In this document: piece after piece, positions 16,776-26,778 of the stretch
Layout of the letters: every line of letters begins with the position of its first letter
How positions within the stretch are numbered: the first letter of the stretch is position 1
Program-made: the position numbers and the translations under genes
Assembly (NCBI RefSeq): GCF_001544875.2
Contig: NZ_FCOA02000011.1
Span: forward strand, 62,001-126,000
Direction of reading: 5' to 3'
Length of the DNA stretch: 64,000 bases
Source of the DNA: Caballeronia hypogeia
GTDB lineage: Bacteria; Pseudomonadota; Gammaproteobacteria; Burkholderiales; Burkholderiaceae
Notes under the pieces: generated by a model
Told to the model about the DNA's origin: nothing
What the model saw: the letters and a program-made list of their open reading frames with translations, nothing else
The model's database searches: none

Positions 16776-17378
16776 TTAGCCGTGAATGACCACGAGCAAC
16801 GCCTTTGCGTCCGCGCGCCCTACATTGCGGATGGCGTGCTGTTCGTCGGCGGCATAGCGGGCAGTTTCTCCGACTTTGAGCTTGCGCGTCGCGCCCGATG
16901 CTTCCACTTCGATCGAACCATTCAGCACCGTGAGATGTTCCTGCGTACCCGGCTCGTGCGCGTTCGACGTTAGCGCTGCGCCCGATTGCAGAGTGAGTTC
17001 GTACCACTCGAACTTGCCCGCGAGTTCGATTGGCCCCCATACGCGTAGCTGATAACCGCCGTTGTCGCCCGACAGCGTGGGGATCTCGTGCAGACCGGCG
17101 ACGCGGATCGCTTCGGCCGGTTTTTGCTGCGCAAACAATTGATCGAGACTGATCCCGAGCGCGTTGGTCAGTCTCCACGCCACCGCGATGGTCGGATTGG
17201 CTTTATCTCGTTCGATTTCCGAGAGCATCGATTTCGACACACCTGCCGCGCGCGATAAATCGTCGAGCGTGAGTTTCCGTTCGTTGCGCAACCGCTGTAT
17301 GAGTTCGCCGACGCGCGGCGGCGCAGCGCCTGGCCCCGCGAATTCGCCCGCCTTGGCGTCCGGTCCCGAGCTTGCCAT
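16776..17378 (-). CDS. XRE-cupin transcriptional regulator
   Basis: A 200-residue protein with a Pro/Ala-rich leader. An XRE helix-turn-helix (about 23-80, [38 protein letters not shown]) is followed by a cupin domain (about 125-198). This is the usual design of regulators that sense small metabolites. It is divergent from kbl-tdh, with two repeat operators 22-58 bp upstream of its start. That makes it the likely regulator of threonine catabolism here and of itself. The effector is unknown. Confidence 0.88.
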   Translation of the reverse strand: MASSGPDAKAGEFAGPGAAPPRVGELIQRLRNERKLTLDDLSRAAGVSKSMLSEIERDKANPTIAVAWRLTNALGISLDQLFAQQKPAEAIRVAGLHEIPTLSGDNGGYQLRVWGPIELAGKFEWYELTLQSGAALTSNAHEPGTQEHLTVLNGSIEVEASGATRKLKVGETARYAADEQHAIRNVGRADAKALLVVIHG

Positions 17379-17399
17379 GAATCGATCAATCCCTTAAAG

Positions 17400-17436
17400 T
17401 GTTCGGTATATCGGAAATGTGTTCGAAATATCGAAC
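17400..17436. promoter_or_regulatory. Tandem operator between the XRE-cupin gene and kbl
   Basis: Two near-palindromes, TGTTCGGTATATCGGAA (17400) and TGTTCGAAATATCGAAC (17420), start exactly 20 bp apart, i.e. two helical turns. A further TGTCCGATCT follows at 17438. They fit dimer sites for the adjacent regulator. Confidence 0.65.
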
Positions 17437-17534
17437 GTGTCCGATCTGCTGGATGCACTATAACAGGGCTAAGGACCGTGTGCGCGAGCAAGCGCCGCGG
17501 GGATTCCGGCCGCCGGCCAAGAACAAGGATTGCG

Positions 17535-18737
17535 ATGAAAGACCGATACCTCACTCATTTGCGTTCGACTATCGACGAGATTCGCGCTGCGGGCTTCTAC
17601 AAGACCGAACGTGTCATTGCCAGTCCGCAGTCATCGGACATTCGGCTCGCGAACGGCCGCGACGTGCTCAACTTCTGCGCGAACAATTACCTCGGGCTCG
17701 CGGACGATGCGCGCCTCATCGATGCCGCCAAAGCCGGGCTCGATGCCGACGGGTTCGGCATGGCGTCGGTGCGTTTCATCTGTGGCACGCAAACCGTACA
17801 CAAGCAACTCGAGCAGGCCGTCGCGAAATTTCTCGGAACCGAGGACTCAATTCTCTATTCGAGCTGCTTCGACGCGAATGGAGGTTTGTTCGAAACCTTG
17901 CTGACCGAAGAAGACGCGATCATCAGCGACGAACTGAATCACGCCAGCATCATCGACGGTGTGCGCCTCTCGAAGGCGCGGCGGCTGCGCTACAAGAACA
18001 ACGACCTCGCCGATCTTGAAGCGCGGCTTCAGGAAGCGGACGCCGCAGGCGCGCGCTTCAAGCTGATCGCGACGGACGGCGTTTTTTCGATGGACGGCAT
18101 CATTGCCGACCTGAAAGGCATCTGCGATCTCGCGGACCGCTACGGCGCACTTGTGATGGTCGACGACTCGCATGCGGTCGGCTTTATCGGCGAAAACGGC
18201 CGCGGCACGCCGGAGCACTGCGGCGTGCTGGATCGCGTGGACATCATTACCGGGACGCTTGGCAAAGCGCTCGGCGGCGCGTCGGGCGGGTATGTGGCCG
18301 CTCGTAAGGAAGTCATCGAATTGCTGCGTCAGCGCAGCCGCCCCTATCTCTTCTCGAATACATTGGCGCCGAGCATCGCGGCGGCATCGTTGAAAGTGCT
18401 CGAACTGCTCGCGAGCGACGAAGGCGCGACACTGCGCAAGCGCGTCCGAGACAACGGCGCGCACTTCCGAAAGGCAATGACCTCGCTCGGATTCGATCTC
18501 GTCCCCGGCGAGCATCCGATCATTCCGGTCATGCTCGGCGACGCGCAACTCGCGTCGAAGATGGCCGATGCGCTGCTCGAAGAAGGCGTCTATGTCATCG
18601 GTTTCTCCTATCCCGTCGTGCCCAAGGGACGCGCGCGCATTCGCACGCAGATGAGCGCGGCGCACACGCCGGAGCAGATCGATCGCGCGGTCGACGCGTT
18701 CGCGCACGTAGGCCGATCGCTCGGTGTGATCCGTTGA
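17535..18737 (+). CDS. kbl: 2-amino-3-ketobutyrate CoA ligase (glycine C-acetyltransferase)
   Basis: A 400-residue PLP enzyme of the alpha-oxoamine synthase family, with ATG 17535 chosen from the family N-terminus ([17 protein letters not shown]). Visible motifs are [29 protein letters not shown] and the PLP lysine region [15 protein letters not shown]. It splits 2-amino-3-ketobutyrate with CoA into glycine and acetyl-CoA. It is followed by tdh, giving the two-step conversion of threonine to glycine. A parS-like site lies between the two genes. Confidence 0.95.
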   Translation: MKDRYLTHLRSTIDEIRAAGFYKTERVIASPQSSDIRLANGRDVLNFCANNYLGLADDARLIDAAKAGLDADGFGMASVRFICGTQTVHKQLEQAVAKFLGTEDSILYSSCFDANGGLFETLLTEEDAIISDELNHASIIDGVRLSKARRLRYKNNDLADLEARLQEADAAGARFKLIATDGVFSMDGIIADLKGICDLADRYGALVMVDDSHAVGFIGENGRGTPEHCGVLDRVDIITGTLGKALGGASGGYVAARKEVIELLRQRSRPYLFSNTLAPSIAAASLKVLELLASDEGATLRKRVRDNGAHFRKAMTSLGFDLVPGEHPIIPVMLGDAQLASKMADALLEEGVYVIGFSYPVVPKGRARIRTQMSAAHTPEQIDRAVDAFAHVGRSLGVIR

Positions 18738-18761
18738 GCAGCCGAACCCCGGCTCCGACAC

Positions 18762-18777
18762 CTTTATGCGCATAAAC
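18762..18777. promoter_or_regulatory. parS: parS-like site between kbl and tdh
   Basis: CTTTATGCGCATAAAC, 24 bp after the kbl stop. It is the rightmost parS-like copy in the window. Confidence 0.8.
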
Positions 18778-18875
18778 CTGAGAGCGGACCACGAGCCCGC
18801 AACCAGCAAGCGAAGCACCCCCAAGACCACGAGTCAGCACAAAAACGTCAGCACCAAACGTCAGGATCAACCGCA

Positions 18876-19907
18876 ATGAAAGCCCTCGCCAAACTCGAAC
18901 GCGCACCCGGCCTCACCTTGACACGCGTGAAGCGGCCCGAAGTCGGCCATAACGATGTGCTCATCCGCATCCGTAAGACAGCGATCTGCGGCACCGACAT
19001 CCACATCTGGAAGTGGGACGAATGGGCACAGAAGACCATTCCGGTGCCGATGCACGTCGGCCATGAATACGTCGGCGAGATCGTGGAGATGGGGCAGGAA
19101 GTGCGAGGCTTCGCCATCGGCGATCGGGTGTCGGGCGAAGGTCATATCACCTGCGGGTTCTGCCGGAACTGTCGCGCGGGGCGTCGTCATCTGTGTCGCA
19201 ACACGGTCGGCGTTGGCGTGAACCGTGAAGGGGCGTTCGCCGAGTTTCTCGTGATCCCGGCGTTCAACGCCTTCAAGATCCCGCCCGATATCTCCGACGA
19301 TCTCGCCGCTATCTTCGATCCGTTCGGCAACGCGACCCACACTGCCCTCTCGTTCAATCTCGTCGGCGAGGACGTTTTGATTACGGGCGCGGGTCCTATC
19401 GGCGTGATGGCGGCCGCGATCGCGCGGCACGTCGGCGCGCGCAACGTCGTCATCACGGATGTGAACGACTATCGGCTCGAGCTTGCCCGCAAGATGGGCG
19501 CGACGCGCGCGGTCAACGTCGCCAACGAAGATCTGCGTGACGTCATGAGCGAACTCGGCATGACCGAAGGCTTCGACGTCGGTCTGGAAATGTCCGGCGT
19601 GCCGAGCGCTTTCACCGCGATGCTCGAATCGATGAACCACGGCGGCAAGGTTGCCTTGCTCGGCATCCCTCCCGCGCAAACCGCGATCGACTGGAACCAG
19701 GTGATTTTCAAGGGACTGGAGATCAAAGGGATCTACGGGCGCGAGATGTTCGAAACCTGGTACAAGATGGTCGCGATGTTGCAAAGCGGCCTCGATCTCT
19801 CACCGATTCTCACGCACACCTTCCCTGTCGACGACTATCAGCGCGCCTTCGACACGATGCTCTCCGGCAACAGCGGCAAGGTAGTGCTGGACTGGACCGC
19901 GGCCTGA
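18876..19907 (+). CDS. tdh: L-threonine 3-dehydrogenase
   Basis: A 343-residue zinc-dependent medium-chain dehydrogenase. The catalytic zinc Cys lies in [15 protein letters not shown] (~residue 38), GHEYVGEI in the low 60s supplies the His/Glu pair, and the structural-zinc cysteines occur as [15 protein letters not shown] (~90-104). The NAD-binding glycines are in [13 protein letters not shown]. It oxidises threonine to 2-amino-3-ketobutyrate, the kbl substrate. It lies 138 bp downstream of kbl in the same direction and is probably one operon. Confidence 0.95.
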   Translation: MKALAKLERAPGLTLTRVKRPEVGHNDVLIRIRKTAICGTDIHIWKWDEWAQKTIPVPMHVGHEYVGEIVEMGQEVRGFAIGDRVSGEGHITCGFCRNCRAGRRHLCRNTVGVGVNREGAFAEFLVIPAFNAFKIPPDISDDLAAIFDPFGNATHTALSFNLVGEDVLITGAGPIGVMAAAIARHVGARNVVITDVNDYRLELARKMGATRAVNVANEDLRDVMSELGMTEGFDVGLEMSGVPSAFTAMLESMNHGGKVALLGIPPAQTAIDWNQVIFKGLEIKGIYGREMFETWYKMVAMLQSGLDLSPILTHTFPVDDYQRAFDTMLSGNSGKVVLDWTAA

Positions 19908-19920
19908 ACGTACTGCAGCT

Positions 19921-20571
19921 TCAAGGCGAAGGTGAAGGCGAAACATCGGGCCGCGGCTTCGAAAATTCCGCCTGAATGGCGACGTGCACATCGTCGCCTA
20001 CGGCGGGATACCACGTCGTCAATCCGAACTGCGCGCGGCTGAAATGTCCATCGGCTGAAAACCCCAGGGTTTCCTGCTTCGTGAGCGGATTGACCGCGTG
20101 TCCGTTGAACGTGACGTTCAGCGTGACGGGTTTCGTCGTGCCGCGGATTGTCAGGTCGCCCGTCATCGTGCCCTTGTCGTCGCCAGTCCGCTGAAAGCTC
20201 CTGCTCGTGAAGGCGATCTCCGGATAACGCGCGACGTCGAACATGTCCGGCCCTTTCAGCATGCGATCGAGCAGCGGCACATTGGTGTTGACGCTCGCCG
20301 CATCGATGCTCGCGCTCACCGAACTCCCCGACATTCCGTTTGCATTCCAGTCGAGTTGTGCCGTTGCCTTGTCGAATCGGATGACGAAGCGCGAATAGTG
20401 GAAATGATCCACATCGAAGCTGACGTTCCAGTGGTGTGGGTCGAGCTGATAGCGCCCCTGCGGCACGCTCGCCTCACTCGATGACACCCGATGCGTGACT
20501 ACTTGCAGCGGCGTGCACGCCGTCAACGCCGACATGACGAAAAACAAGACGAAACGCCTGCACAGTTTCAT
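19921..20571 (-). CDS. YceI-family lipoprotein
   Basis: A 216-residue protein from ATG 20571. The N-terminus is a lipoprotein signal (KLCRRFVLFFVMSALTAC, lipobox LTAC, Cys19). The mature part is a YceI lipocalin-like barrel, with YQLDPHHWNVSFDVDHFHYSRFVIRF at the start and FTSRSF, GDLTIRGTTKPVTLNVTF and FSADGHFSRAQFGL later. YceI proteins bind amphiphilic or isoprenoid molecules in the periplasm. It is convergent with tdh, 13 bp away. Confidence 0.9.
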   Translation of the reverse strand: MKLCRRFVLFFVMSALTACTPLQVVTHRVSSSEASVPQGRYQLDPHHWNVSFDVDHFHYSRFVIRFDKATAQLDWNANGMSGSSVSASIDAASVNTNVPLLDRMLKGPDMFDVARYPEIAFTSRSFQRTGDDKGTMTGDLTIRGTTKPVTLNVTFNGHAVNPLTKQETLGFSADGHFSRAQFGLTTWYPAVGDDVHVAIQAEFSKPRPDVSPSPSP

Positions 20572-20771
20572 TGCGCGTTGCCCCGAATGCAAACTCGATA
20601 ACGACATAGAAAACGAAGAATCCGGCGACAAGTTTCGCCGAGATGGCGAAATCGCGCGCGCTCCGTCATGGAGCTTTCGCCTGCACACACGAAAATGGCG
20701 CGTTCAGGTAGAGTTCGCCTCGACCTCCATCTTAAAAAAGGCGCCATGCGTACGCGCGATGGCGGAGAACT

Positions 20772-21290
20772 ATGCGTGCATGGCAGTGCCGTTTAAGAAC
20801 CTCCCGCGCTAGCTTTTTGACGGTTGCCGCATTGACCGTTTCGGCCTGGACGAGCGCCGCGCATGCGGGCTGGTGCGGCGACGGACTCTGGGTCGATGCG
20901 ATGGTCGCCTCGTATCACGTTCATCCGGACAAGGATTTCGAGCAGTTCAATCCCGGCATCGGCGCGGAATGCTGGGTCGCGCCGCAATGGGCGGTGACGG
21001 GCGGCTACTTCCGCAATTCGCTTTCGAAGCCGTCGTTCTATGGCGGTGGCGTCTGGGGCCCGGACTTCCTGCACTGGAATTACATCCGGCTCGCCGTGAT
21101 GGCCGGTCTCATCTCCGGTTACGACTACGGCAGCTATGGCATCGGACACAACCATACGGTGGGACCGGTGGCCGCGCCGCTCATCATGCTCGAATACAAG
21201 CGCGTGGGCGCGAACATCATCCTGGTTCCGCCGATTCCTTCGAGCGATCTTCCGTTCACGCTCGGCTTCATGCTCAGAGTCAGGTTCTAA
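20772..21290 (+). CDS. Small exported protein, probable outer-membrane barrel
   Basis: A 172-residue protein with a cleavable signal peptide (about 1-32, ending SAAHAG). Alternating aromatic strands (AVTGGYFRNSLSKPSFYGG, LGFMLRVRF) end in a C-terminal Phe, the usual outer-membrane barrel signature. I cannot assign a named family, although GGYFRNS is common among small uncharacterised envelope proteins. Its last four bases overlap the stop of the convergent LysR gene. Confidence 0.65.
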   Translation: MRAWQCRLRTSRASFLTVAALTVSAWTSAAHAGWCGDGLWVDAMVASYHVHPDKDFEQFNPGIGAECWVAPQWAVTGGYFRNSLSKPSFYGGGVWGPDFLHWNYIRLAVMAGLISGYDYGSYGIGHNHTVGPVAAPLIMLEYKRVGANIILVPPIPSSDLPFTLGFMLRVRF

Positions 21291-22189
21291 GCGATCCTGA
21301 GCGATCGCGCCGCATCCTGCAGGCACTCCAGCAATACCGTCGCGGCGGGCGTCAGCGGACTGTCCCGCCGCGTCACGACGCGCACCGACACTACCGGCAG
21401 CGGGTCCGCGACCGGGAACACCGCGAGCCCTTCGCTCACGCCCGGATGGTCCAGCAACGCGGCGGGCATCGACGCGAGCGCATCCGTTCCGCGCAACAAA
21501 CCATGCGCGATGATGAAGCTCGGACATTCGATCACGCGCCCCGGCACCGCGAGTCCGCGCTCGGCGTAGTAGTCGAGCAAGGCCTGCGTTGAACTTTCCG
21601 GCGACGGATTCAACAGCCACTCGGCTTCCGACAACTCCGCGAGCGTCGTGCAGTGCCGCAACGGATGATCCGCACGCCCGACGATCGCGGAATGGCTCTC
21701 ATATAACTCGAGATGGTCGAACTCCGGCGCCAGATGTTCGGGCACGACGACCGCGACGACGAAGTCGAGCGAGCCGTCGCGCAGACGCGGCATCGCGACG
21801 CCCGGAAAGCCTTCTATGAAACTCACGCGCGCGTTCGGCATCTGTCGCCGGAACGCGCGATACGCCTGTGGCAAGACCGAAAGCGCCGCCGTCGGCGTGA
21901 TCGCCGCGCTGACGCTACCCGCGCCCGCGCCCTTCATCTGCGCGATGTCGTCCTCGGCGCGGCGCATCTCGCTCACGATCAGATGCGCGCGCACCCGCAA
22001 CTGCTGGCCGAACGCCGTCAATTGCACGCCGCGCGCGGTACGCAACACGAGCGGCACGCCGAGATCCTGCTCCAGTTCCTTGATCGCCTTGGTCAGCGCA
22101 GCCTGAGAAAGATGCAGGCTGCGCGCCGCCGCGCGAATGCTGCCTTGCTCGGCGGTGGTCAGAAACGCGCGCAACTGGTGATACTTCAT
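21287..22189 (-). CDS. LysR-family transcriptional regulator
   Basis: About 300 residues; ATG 22189 (MKYHQLRAFLTTAEQGS) gives the standard LysR N-terminus, with in-frame ATGs at 22195 and 22204. The winged helix covers residues 1-62 (AARSLHLSQAALTKAIKELEQDLG) and a periplasmic-binding-like effector domain about 90-295. It is divergent from the amidohydrolase-transporter pair and is probably its regulator. The ligand is unknown. Confidence 0.9.
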   Translation of the reverse strand: MKYHQLRAFLTTAEQGSIRAAARSLHLSQAALTKAIKELEQDLGVPLVLRTARGVQLTAFGQQLRVRAHLIVSEMRRAEDDIAQMKGAGAGSVSAAITPTAALSVLPQAYRAFRRQMPNARVSFIEGFPGVAMPRLRDGSLDFVVAVVVPEHLAPEFDHLELYESHSAIVGRADHPLRHCTTLAELSEAEWLLNPSPESSTQALLDYYAERGLAVPGRVIECPSFIIAHGLLRGTDALASMPAALLDHPGVSEGLAVFPVADPLPVVSVRVVTRRDSPLTPAATVLLECLQDAARSLRIA

Positions 22190-22333
22190 GCTCATGGGCG
22201 ACATCCTAGGGTTAGCACCGACAACCAGTGGTAATCACGCATTAAATTTACCGTCTTTTGGTTTGCTTTTCGGCTTTATATCCTTGGGACACGTTGAAAT
22301 CACGTCGCAACCGCATCGAGCAAGGAGTGTCAC

Positions 22334-23515
22334 ATGTTGTCTGTCGAGCCCGTCATCCCCGGCATTTCCGCCATCGCATCCGAATTCATCGATGTCCGCC
22401 GTCGCATTCACGCGCATCCCGAGCTTGCGTATGAAGAAACGCAAACCAGCGAACTCGTCGCGGGATTGCTCGCGCAATGGGGCTACGAAGTGCATCGCGG
22501 GCTCGGCAAGACGGGCGTCGTCGGCGTGTTGACGCAGGGCGAGGGCGGCAAGCGCATTGGTCTGCGCGCGGACATGGACGCGTTGCCGATCGAGGAAGCC
22601 ACCGGCCTGCCGTACACCAGCAAGCATGCCCGCACGATGCACGCATGCGGCCACGACGGCCACACCGCGATGCTGCTGTGCGCGGCGCGCTATCTGGCCG
22701 AAAGCCAGCAATTCTCGGGCACGCTGATCGTGATCTTCCAGCCCGCCGAGGAAGGTGAAGCGGGCGCGCGCGCGATGATCGAAGACGGCTTGTTCGAAAA
22801 ATTCCCGTGCGACGCCGTGTTCGGCCTGCACAACATGCCGGGCCTGCCCGCCGGCGACATGTACTTCACGCCGGGTCCGGGCATGGCTTCGTCGGACCGC
22901 GTGAATATCACCGTGCGCGGCGTCGGCGGCCACGGCGCGATGCCGCACGTCGCACGTGATCCGATGCCAGCGGTCGCATCGATCATGCTCGGGCTCAACA
23001 GCATCGTCGCGCGCGAAGTCGATGCGCAGAAGTCGGCGGTCATCACCGTCGGCAGCGTGCAGGCGGGCGAGGCGTGCAACGTGATTCCCGAAACCGCGCT
23101 GCTGAAGCTCTCGGTGCGCGCGCTCGACGCGGATGTGCGCACGCAGCTTCAGGAGCGCATCACTGCGCTCGCGAAGGCGACGGCGCAAGCCTACGGCTGC
23201 ACCGCCGAGATCGACTACGAGCTCGGCTATCCGGTGCTCGTGAACCACGCCGAGCCGACCGCGTTCGCCACCGATGTCGCCGTCAAGATGCTCGGCGCGC
23301 AGCGCATCGACCCGGCCGCGAAGCCGTTGATGGGCAGCGAGGACTTCGCCTTCATGCTCGAAGCGTGTCCGGGTACGTATGCGTGGATCGGCAACGGCGT
23401 CGGCTCGAAGGGCGGCTGCATGGTGCACAACCCCGGCTACGATTTCAACGACGATATCCTCGCGATCGGCGCGAGCTACTGGGTGCGCCTGGCCGAAGCC
23501 TGGCTCGCCGACTGA
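22334..23515 (+). CDS. M20D-family amidohydrolase (hippurate hydrolase-like)
   Basis: A 393-residue metallopeptidase-fold amidohydrolase. The metal ligands are in MHACGHDGHTAMLL (~residues 98-111) and QPAEEGEAGARAM (~137-149), and a C-terminal GSEDFAFML supplies the conserved SEDF motif. The family hydrolyses N-acyl amino acids such as hippurate and indole-acetyl amino acids. A transporter gene follows 50 bp downstream and a LysR gene is divergent, so uptake and deacylation of one N-acyl compound is likely. Confidence 0.9.
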   Translation: MLSVEPVIPGISAIASEFIDVRRRIHAHPELAYEETQTSELVAGLLAQWGYEVHRGLGKTGVVGVLTQGEGGKRIGLRADMDALPIEEATGLPYTSKHARTMHACGHDGHTAMLLCAARYLAESQQFSGTLIVIFQPAEEGEAGARAMIEDGLFEKFPCDAVFGLHNMPGLPAGDMYFTPGPGMASSDRVNITVRGVGGHGAMPHVARDPMPAVASIMLGLNSIVAREVDAQKSAVITVGSVQAGEACNVIPETALLKLSVRALDADVRTQLQERITALAKATAQAYGCTAEIDYELGYPVLVNHAEPTAFATDVAVKMLGAQRIDPAAKPLMGSEDFAFMLEACPGTYAWIGNGVGSKGGCMVHNPGYDFNDDILAIGASYWVRLAEAWLAD

Positions 23516-23565
23516 AGCCGACTGAACCTCACCAGCCCTTTGCCTCGCCCGACGCCCCGGAGCAC

Positions 23566-24900
23566 ATGATGAATACACCCACGTTAGCCAGCGCGAGCAC
23601 GTCGACGACGAGCGCGCCGCACACGACGAAAGCGGCGCGCGCGCGTCTGGTCGCGGCGGCGGCCGTCGGCAACGCACTTGAGTTTTACGACTTCACGGTC
23701 TATGCGTTCTTCGCGCTCGTCATCGGCAAGCTGTTCTTTCCGGTGAACGATCCGCTCGGCCAGTTGCTGCTCGCGGTGGCGAGCTTCGGCGTCGGCTTCT
23801 TCACGCGGCCGATCGGCGGCCTTTTGATCGGCATGTACGCCGACCGCGCCGGCCGCAAAAAGGCGATGCTGCTCACGCTCGGCCTGATGGCGCTCGGCAC
23901 CGCGATGATCGCGGTCGCGCCGACCTATGCGCAGGCCGGGATCGCGGCGCCGGTCATCCTCGTGATCGCGCGGCTGATTCAGGGCTTTTCGGCGGGCGGC
24001 GAAGTGGGCGCGTCGACCACGCTGCTGCTCGAACAGGCGCCCGCGAACCGTCGCGGTTTCTACGCGTCGTGGCAGTTCGCGAGCCAGGGACTTTCGGCGC
24101 TGGCGGGCGCGCTGACGGGCGTCGCGCTCACGGCATCGCTCACGACGGCGCAACTCGAAGGCTGGGGCTGGCGCGTGCCGTTCATCATCGGCACGGCGAT
24201 CGTGCCGGTCGGCTGGTGGCTGCGCCGCACGATGGAAGAAGCGCCGCGCGAATCGGTCGCCACGGCTCATACGGCGTCGAAGGCGCCGAAGATTCCGCTC
24301 GTCACGGTGTTGCGCGAACATGGCCGCGCGGTGCTCAACGGTCTCGGCCTGACGATCGGCGGCACGTCCGCGCACTTCATCATCGTGTTCTATCTGTCGA
24401 TCTACGGTGTGAAAACGCTGGGCCTGCCGAACTGGACCGCAATGCTCTCGGGCTGCGTGTCGGGCGCGATTCTCTTCATCGTCGCGCCGGTCGGCGGCTA
24501 TCTTTCGGATCGCATCGGCCGCAACAAGCTCGCGCAGACCACGCGCATTCTTTTGATGCTCGCGATCTATCCGGCCTTCGTGCTGCTGAACAAGTCGCCG
24601 ACCACGGGCACGCTGCTCGCCGTTGTCACGGCGCTTTCCATCGTGCATTCGCTCAACGTCGGCCCGACCGGCGCGATGCTCGGCGAGCTGTTCCCGCGCC
24701 AGGTGCGCGCGACGGGCGCCGCCATCGTCTACAGCCTGGGCGTGGCGATCTTCGGCGGCTTCGCGCAGTTCTTCGTGACCCTGCTCATCGACGTGACCAA
24801 GAACGTGATGGCGCCCGCGTGGTACGTGATCGGCTGCGGCACGCTGTCCGTGATCGCGGTGGCCTGCATGCGGGAACGCTCGCGGGAGACGCTCGACTGA
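23566..24900 (+). CDS. MFS transporter, metabolite:H+ symporter (MHS) family
   Basis: A 444-residue, twelve-segment transporter; ATG 23566, with a second ATG at 23569. The MHS signatures are an N-terminal GNALEFYDFTVYAFFAL, ADRAGRKKAML between TM2 and TM3, and ARLIQGFSAGGEVGASTTLLLEQAP. Family members import citrate, proline/betaine, ketoglutarate or aromatic acids. The amidohydrolase immediately upstream suggests an N-acyl amino acid or related anion (inference). A strong terminator follows. Confidence 0.9.
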   Translation: MMNTPTLASASTSTTSAPHTTKAARARLVAAAAVGNALEFYDFTVYAFFALVIGKLFFPVNDPLGQLLLAVASFGVGFFTRPIGGLLIGMYADRAGRKKAMLLTLGLMALGTAMIAVAPTYAQAGIAAPVILVIARLIQGFSAGGEVGASTTLLLEQAPANRRGFYASWQFASQGLSALAGALTGVALTASLTTAQLEGWGWRVPFIIGTAIVPVGWWLRRTMEEAPRESVATAHTASKAPKIPLVTVLREHGRAVLNGLGLTIGGTSAHFIIVFYLSIYGVKTLGLPNWTAMLSGCVSGAILFIVAPVGGYLSDRIGRNKLAQTTRILLMLAIYPAFVLLNKSPTTGTLLAVVTALSIVHSLNVGPTGAMLGELFPRQVRATGAAIVYSLGVAIFGGFAQFFVTLLIDVTKNVMAPAWYVIGCGTLSVIAVACMRERSRETLD

Positions 24901-24980
24901 TCGTCAAATCTTGCGCAGCGCGCGCGCCGGGTACGTGAGCGAGGTGTATAACTCGACGTGTCCGGGTTTCGAAATTCGAA

Positions 24981-25005
24981 AAGGCCGCCCGCGAGCGGCC
25001 TTTTT
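24981..25005 (+). terminator. Rho-independent terminator after the MHS transporter
   Basis: AAGGCCGC-CCGCGA-GCGGCCTT followed by T residues. It lies 80 bp after the transporter stop and before the dehydratase gene. Confidence 0.9.
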
Positions 25006-25052
25006 CACTGGATCCCACACTATGAAGAAAGCGCGATAAAGAGGGGACTTCC

Positions 25053-26765
25053 ATGCGCAAGCTACGTTCGCAGAGCTGGTTCGGCGGCAACGACAAAGAC
25101 GCCTTCATTCATCGCTCGTGGATGAAGAATCAGGGCATTCCTCACGACGAGTTCGACGGCCGGCCGGTGATCGGCATCTGCAATACGTGGTCCGAACTCA
25201 CGCCCTGCAACGCGCATTTCCGCGAGCTCGCCGAATACGTGAAGCGCGGCGTGCGCGAGGCGGGCGGCTTCCCGCTCGAATTCCCGGTGATGTCGCTCGG
25301 CGAATCGAATCTGCGGCCCACGGCCATGCTGTTCCGCAATCTGGCGTCGATGGACGTGGAAGAGTCGATACGCGGCAATCCTATCGATGGCGTGATACTG
25401 CTCGTCGGCTGCGACAAGACCACGCCTGCGCTCTTGATGGGCGCGGCGTCATGCAATCTGCCCGCGCTCGCGGTATCGGGCGGGCCGATGCTCAACGGGC
25501 GCTTTCGCGGCCGCACCATCGGCTCGGGCACGGGCGTCTGGCAGATGTCGGAGGAAGTGCGCGCCGGCACGATGACGCGTGAGGAATTCGTCGAGGCCGA
25601 GTCGTGCATGAACCGTTCGCGCGGCCATTGCATGACCATGGGCACCGCTTCCACGATGGCCTCGATGGTCGAGTCGCTCGGCATGGGCCTGCCGCACAAT
25701 GCGGCGATTCCCGCCGTCGATTCGCGCCGGCAGGTGCTCGCGCACATGGCCGGGCGGCGCATCGTCGACATGGTGAAAGAAGACCTCACGATGGACAAGA
25801 TCCTCACGCGCGAGGCCTTCGAGAACGCGATCCGCACGAACGCGGCCATCGGCGGTTCGACGAATGCGGTGGTGCATCTGATCGCCTTGGCCAAGCGCAT
25901 CGGCGTGGAGCTGAGGCTGGAGGACTGGGAGCTGGGCAGTAAAGTGCCGTGTCTCGTGAACCTTCAGCCATCGGGCGAGTATCTGATGGAGGACTTCTAT
26001 TACGCAGGCGGCTTGCCTGCCGTGCTGCGGCAACTGGGCGAGCAGGGTTTGCTGCATCGCGATGCGCTCACCGTGAACGGCCGCACGCTGTGGGACAACG
26101 TGAGCGATGCGCCGAACTACGACGAGAAGGTCATCACCCGATTCGAGCAGCCATTCAAGCCGCACGCGGGCATTGCGGTCCTGAAGGGCAATCTCGCGCC
26201 GAACGGCGCGGTCATCAAGCCTTCGGCGGCGACCGAAGCGCTGCTTAAGCATCGCGGGCGGGCGGTCGTGTTCGAGAACGTCGAAGAACTGCACGCGAAA
26301 GTCGACGACGATTCGCTCGATATCGACGAGCACTGCATCATGGTGCTCAAGGGCGCGGGTCCGAAGGGCTATCCCGGCTTTGCCGAAGTAGGCAACATGC
26401 CGCTGCCGAAGAAGGTGCTGCAAAAGGGCATCACCGACATGGTCCGCATCTCCGATGGCCGCATGAGCGGCACGGCCTACGGCGCCGTCGTGCTGCATGT
26501 ATCGCCCGAAGCGGCGGCGGGCGGACCGCTCGCGCTGGTGCGGACGGGCGACATGATCGAACTCGATGTGGCGGCGCGCCGCCTGCATCTCGAAGTATCG
26601 GACGAGGAACTCGCAAGACGCCGCGCCGCCTGGCAGGCGCCCGAGTTGCCCAAGCGCGGCTATTACCGCTTGTATGTGGAGCACGTCTTGCAGGCGGATC
26701 AGGGCGCGGACCTGGACTTCCTCGTCGGTTCGAGCGGCGCGCCGGTGCCGCGCGACTCGCACTGA
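25053..26765 (+). CDS. IlvD/Edd-family sugar-acid dehydratase, probable L-arabinonate dehydratase
   Basis: A 570-residue protein starting MRKLRSQSWFGGNDKDAFIHRSWMKNQG, the characteristic N-terminus of pentonate dehydratases rather than of dihydroxy-acid dehydratase. Iron-sulfur cysteines are in GICNTWSELTPCN, VGCDKTTPALLMGAAS and GHCMTMGTASTM; SDGRMSGTAYG lies near the C-terminus. It would convert L-arabinonate to 2-keto-3-deoxy-L-arabinonate. A DapA-family gene follows 13 bp later, as in known arabinose pathways. The exact sugar acid is inferred. Confidence 0.88.
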   Translation: MRKLRSQSWFGGNDKDAFIHRSWMKNQGIPHDEFDGRPVIGICNTWSELTPCNAHFRELAEYVKRGVREAGGFPLEFPVMSLGESNLRPTAMLFRNLASMDVEESIRGNPIDGVILLVGCDKTTPALLMGAASCNLPALAVSGGPMLNGRFRGRTIGSGTGVWQMSEEVRAGTMTREEFVEAESCMNRSRGHCMTMGTASTMASMVESLGMGLPHNAAIPAVDSRRQVLAHMAGRRIVDMVKEDLTMDKILTREAFENAIRTNAAIGGSTNAVVHLIALAKRIGVELRLEDWELGSKVPCLVNLQPSGEYLMEDFYYAGGLPAVLRQLGEQGLLHRDALTVNGRTLWDNVSDAPNYDEKVITRFEQPFKPHAGIAVLKGNLAPNGAVIKPSAATEALLKHRGRAVVFENVEELHAKVDDDSLDIDEHCIMVLKGAGPKGYPGFAEVGNMPLPKKVLQKGITDMVRISDGRMSGTAYGAVVLHVSPEAAAGGPLALVRTGDMIELDVAARRLHLEVSDEELARRRAAWQAPELPKRGYYRLYVEHVLQADQGADLDFLVGSSGAPVPRDSH

Positions 26766-26778
26766 ACGGAGGCGCGCG

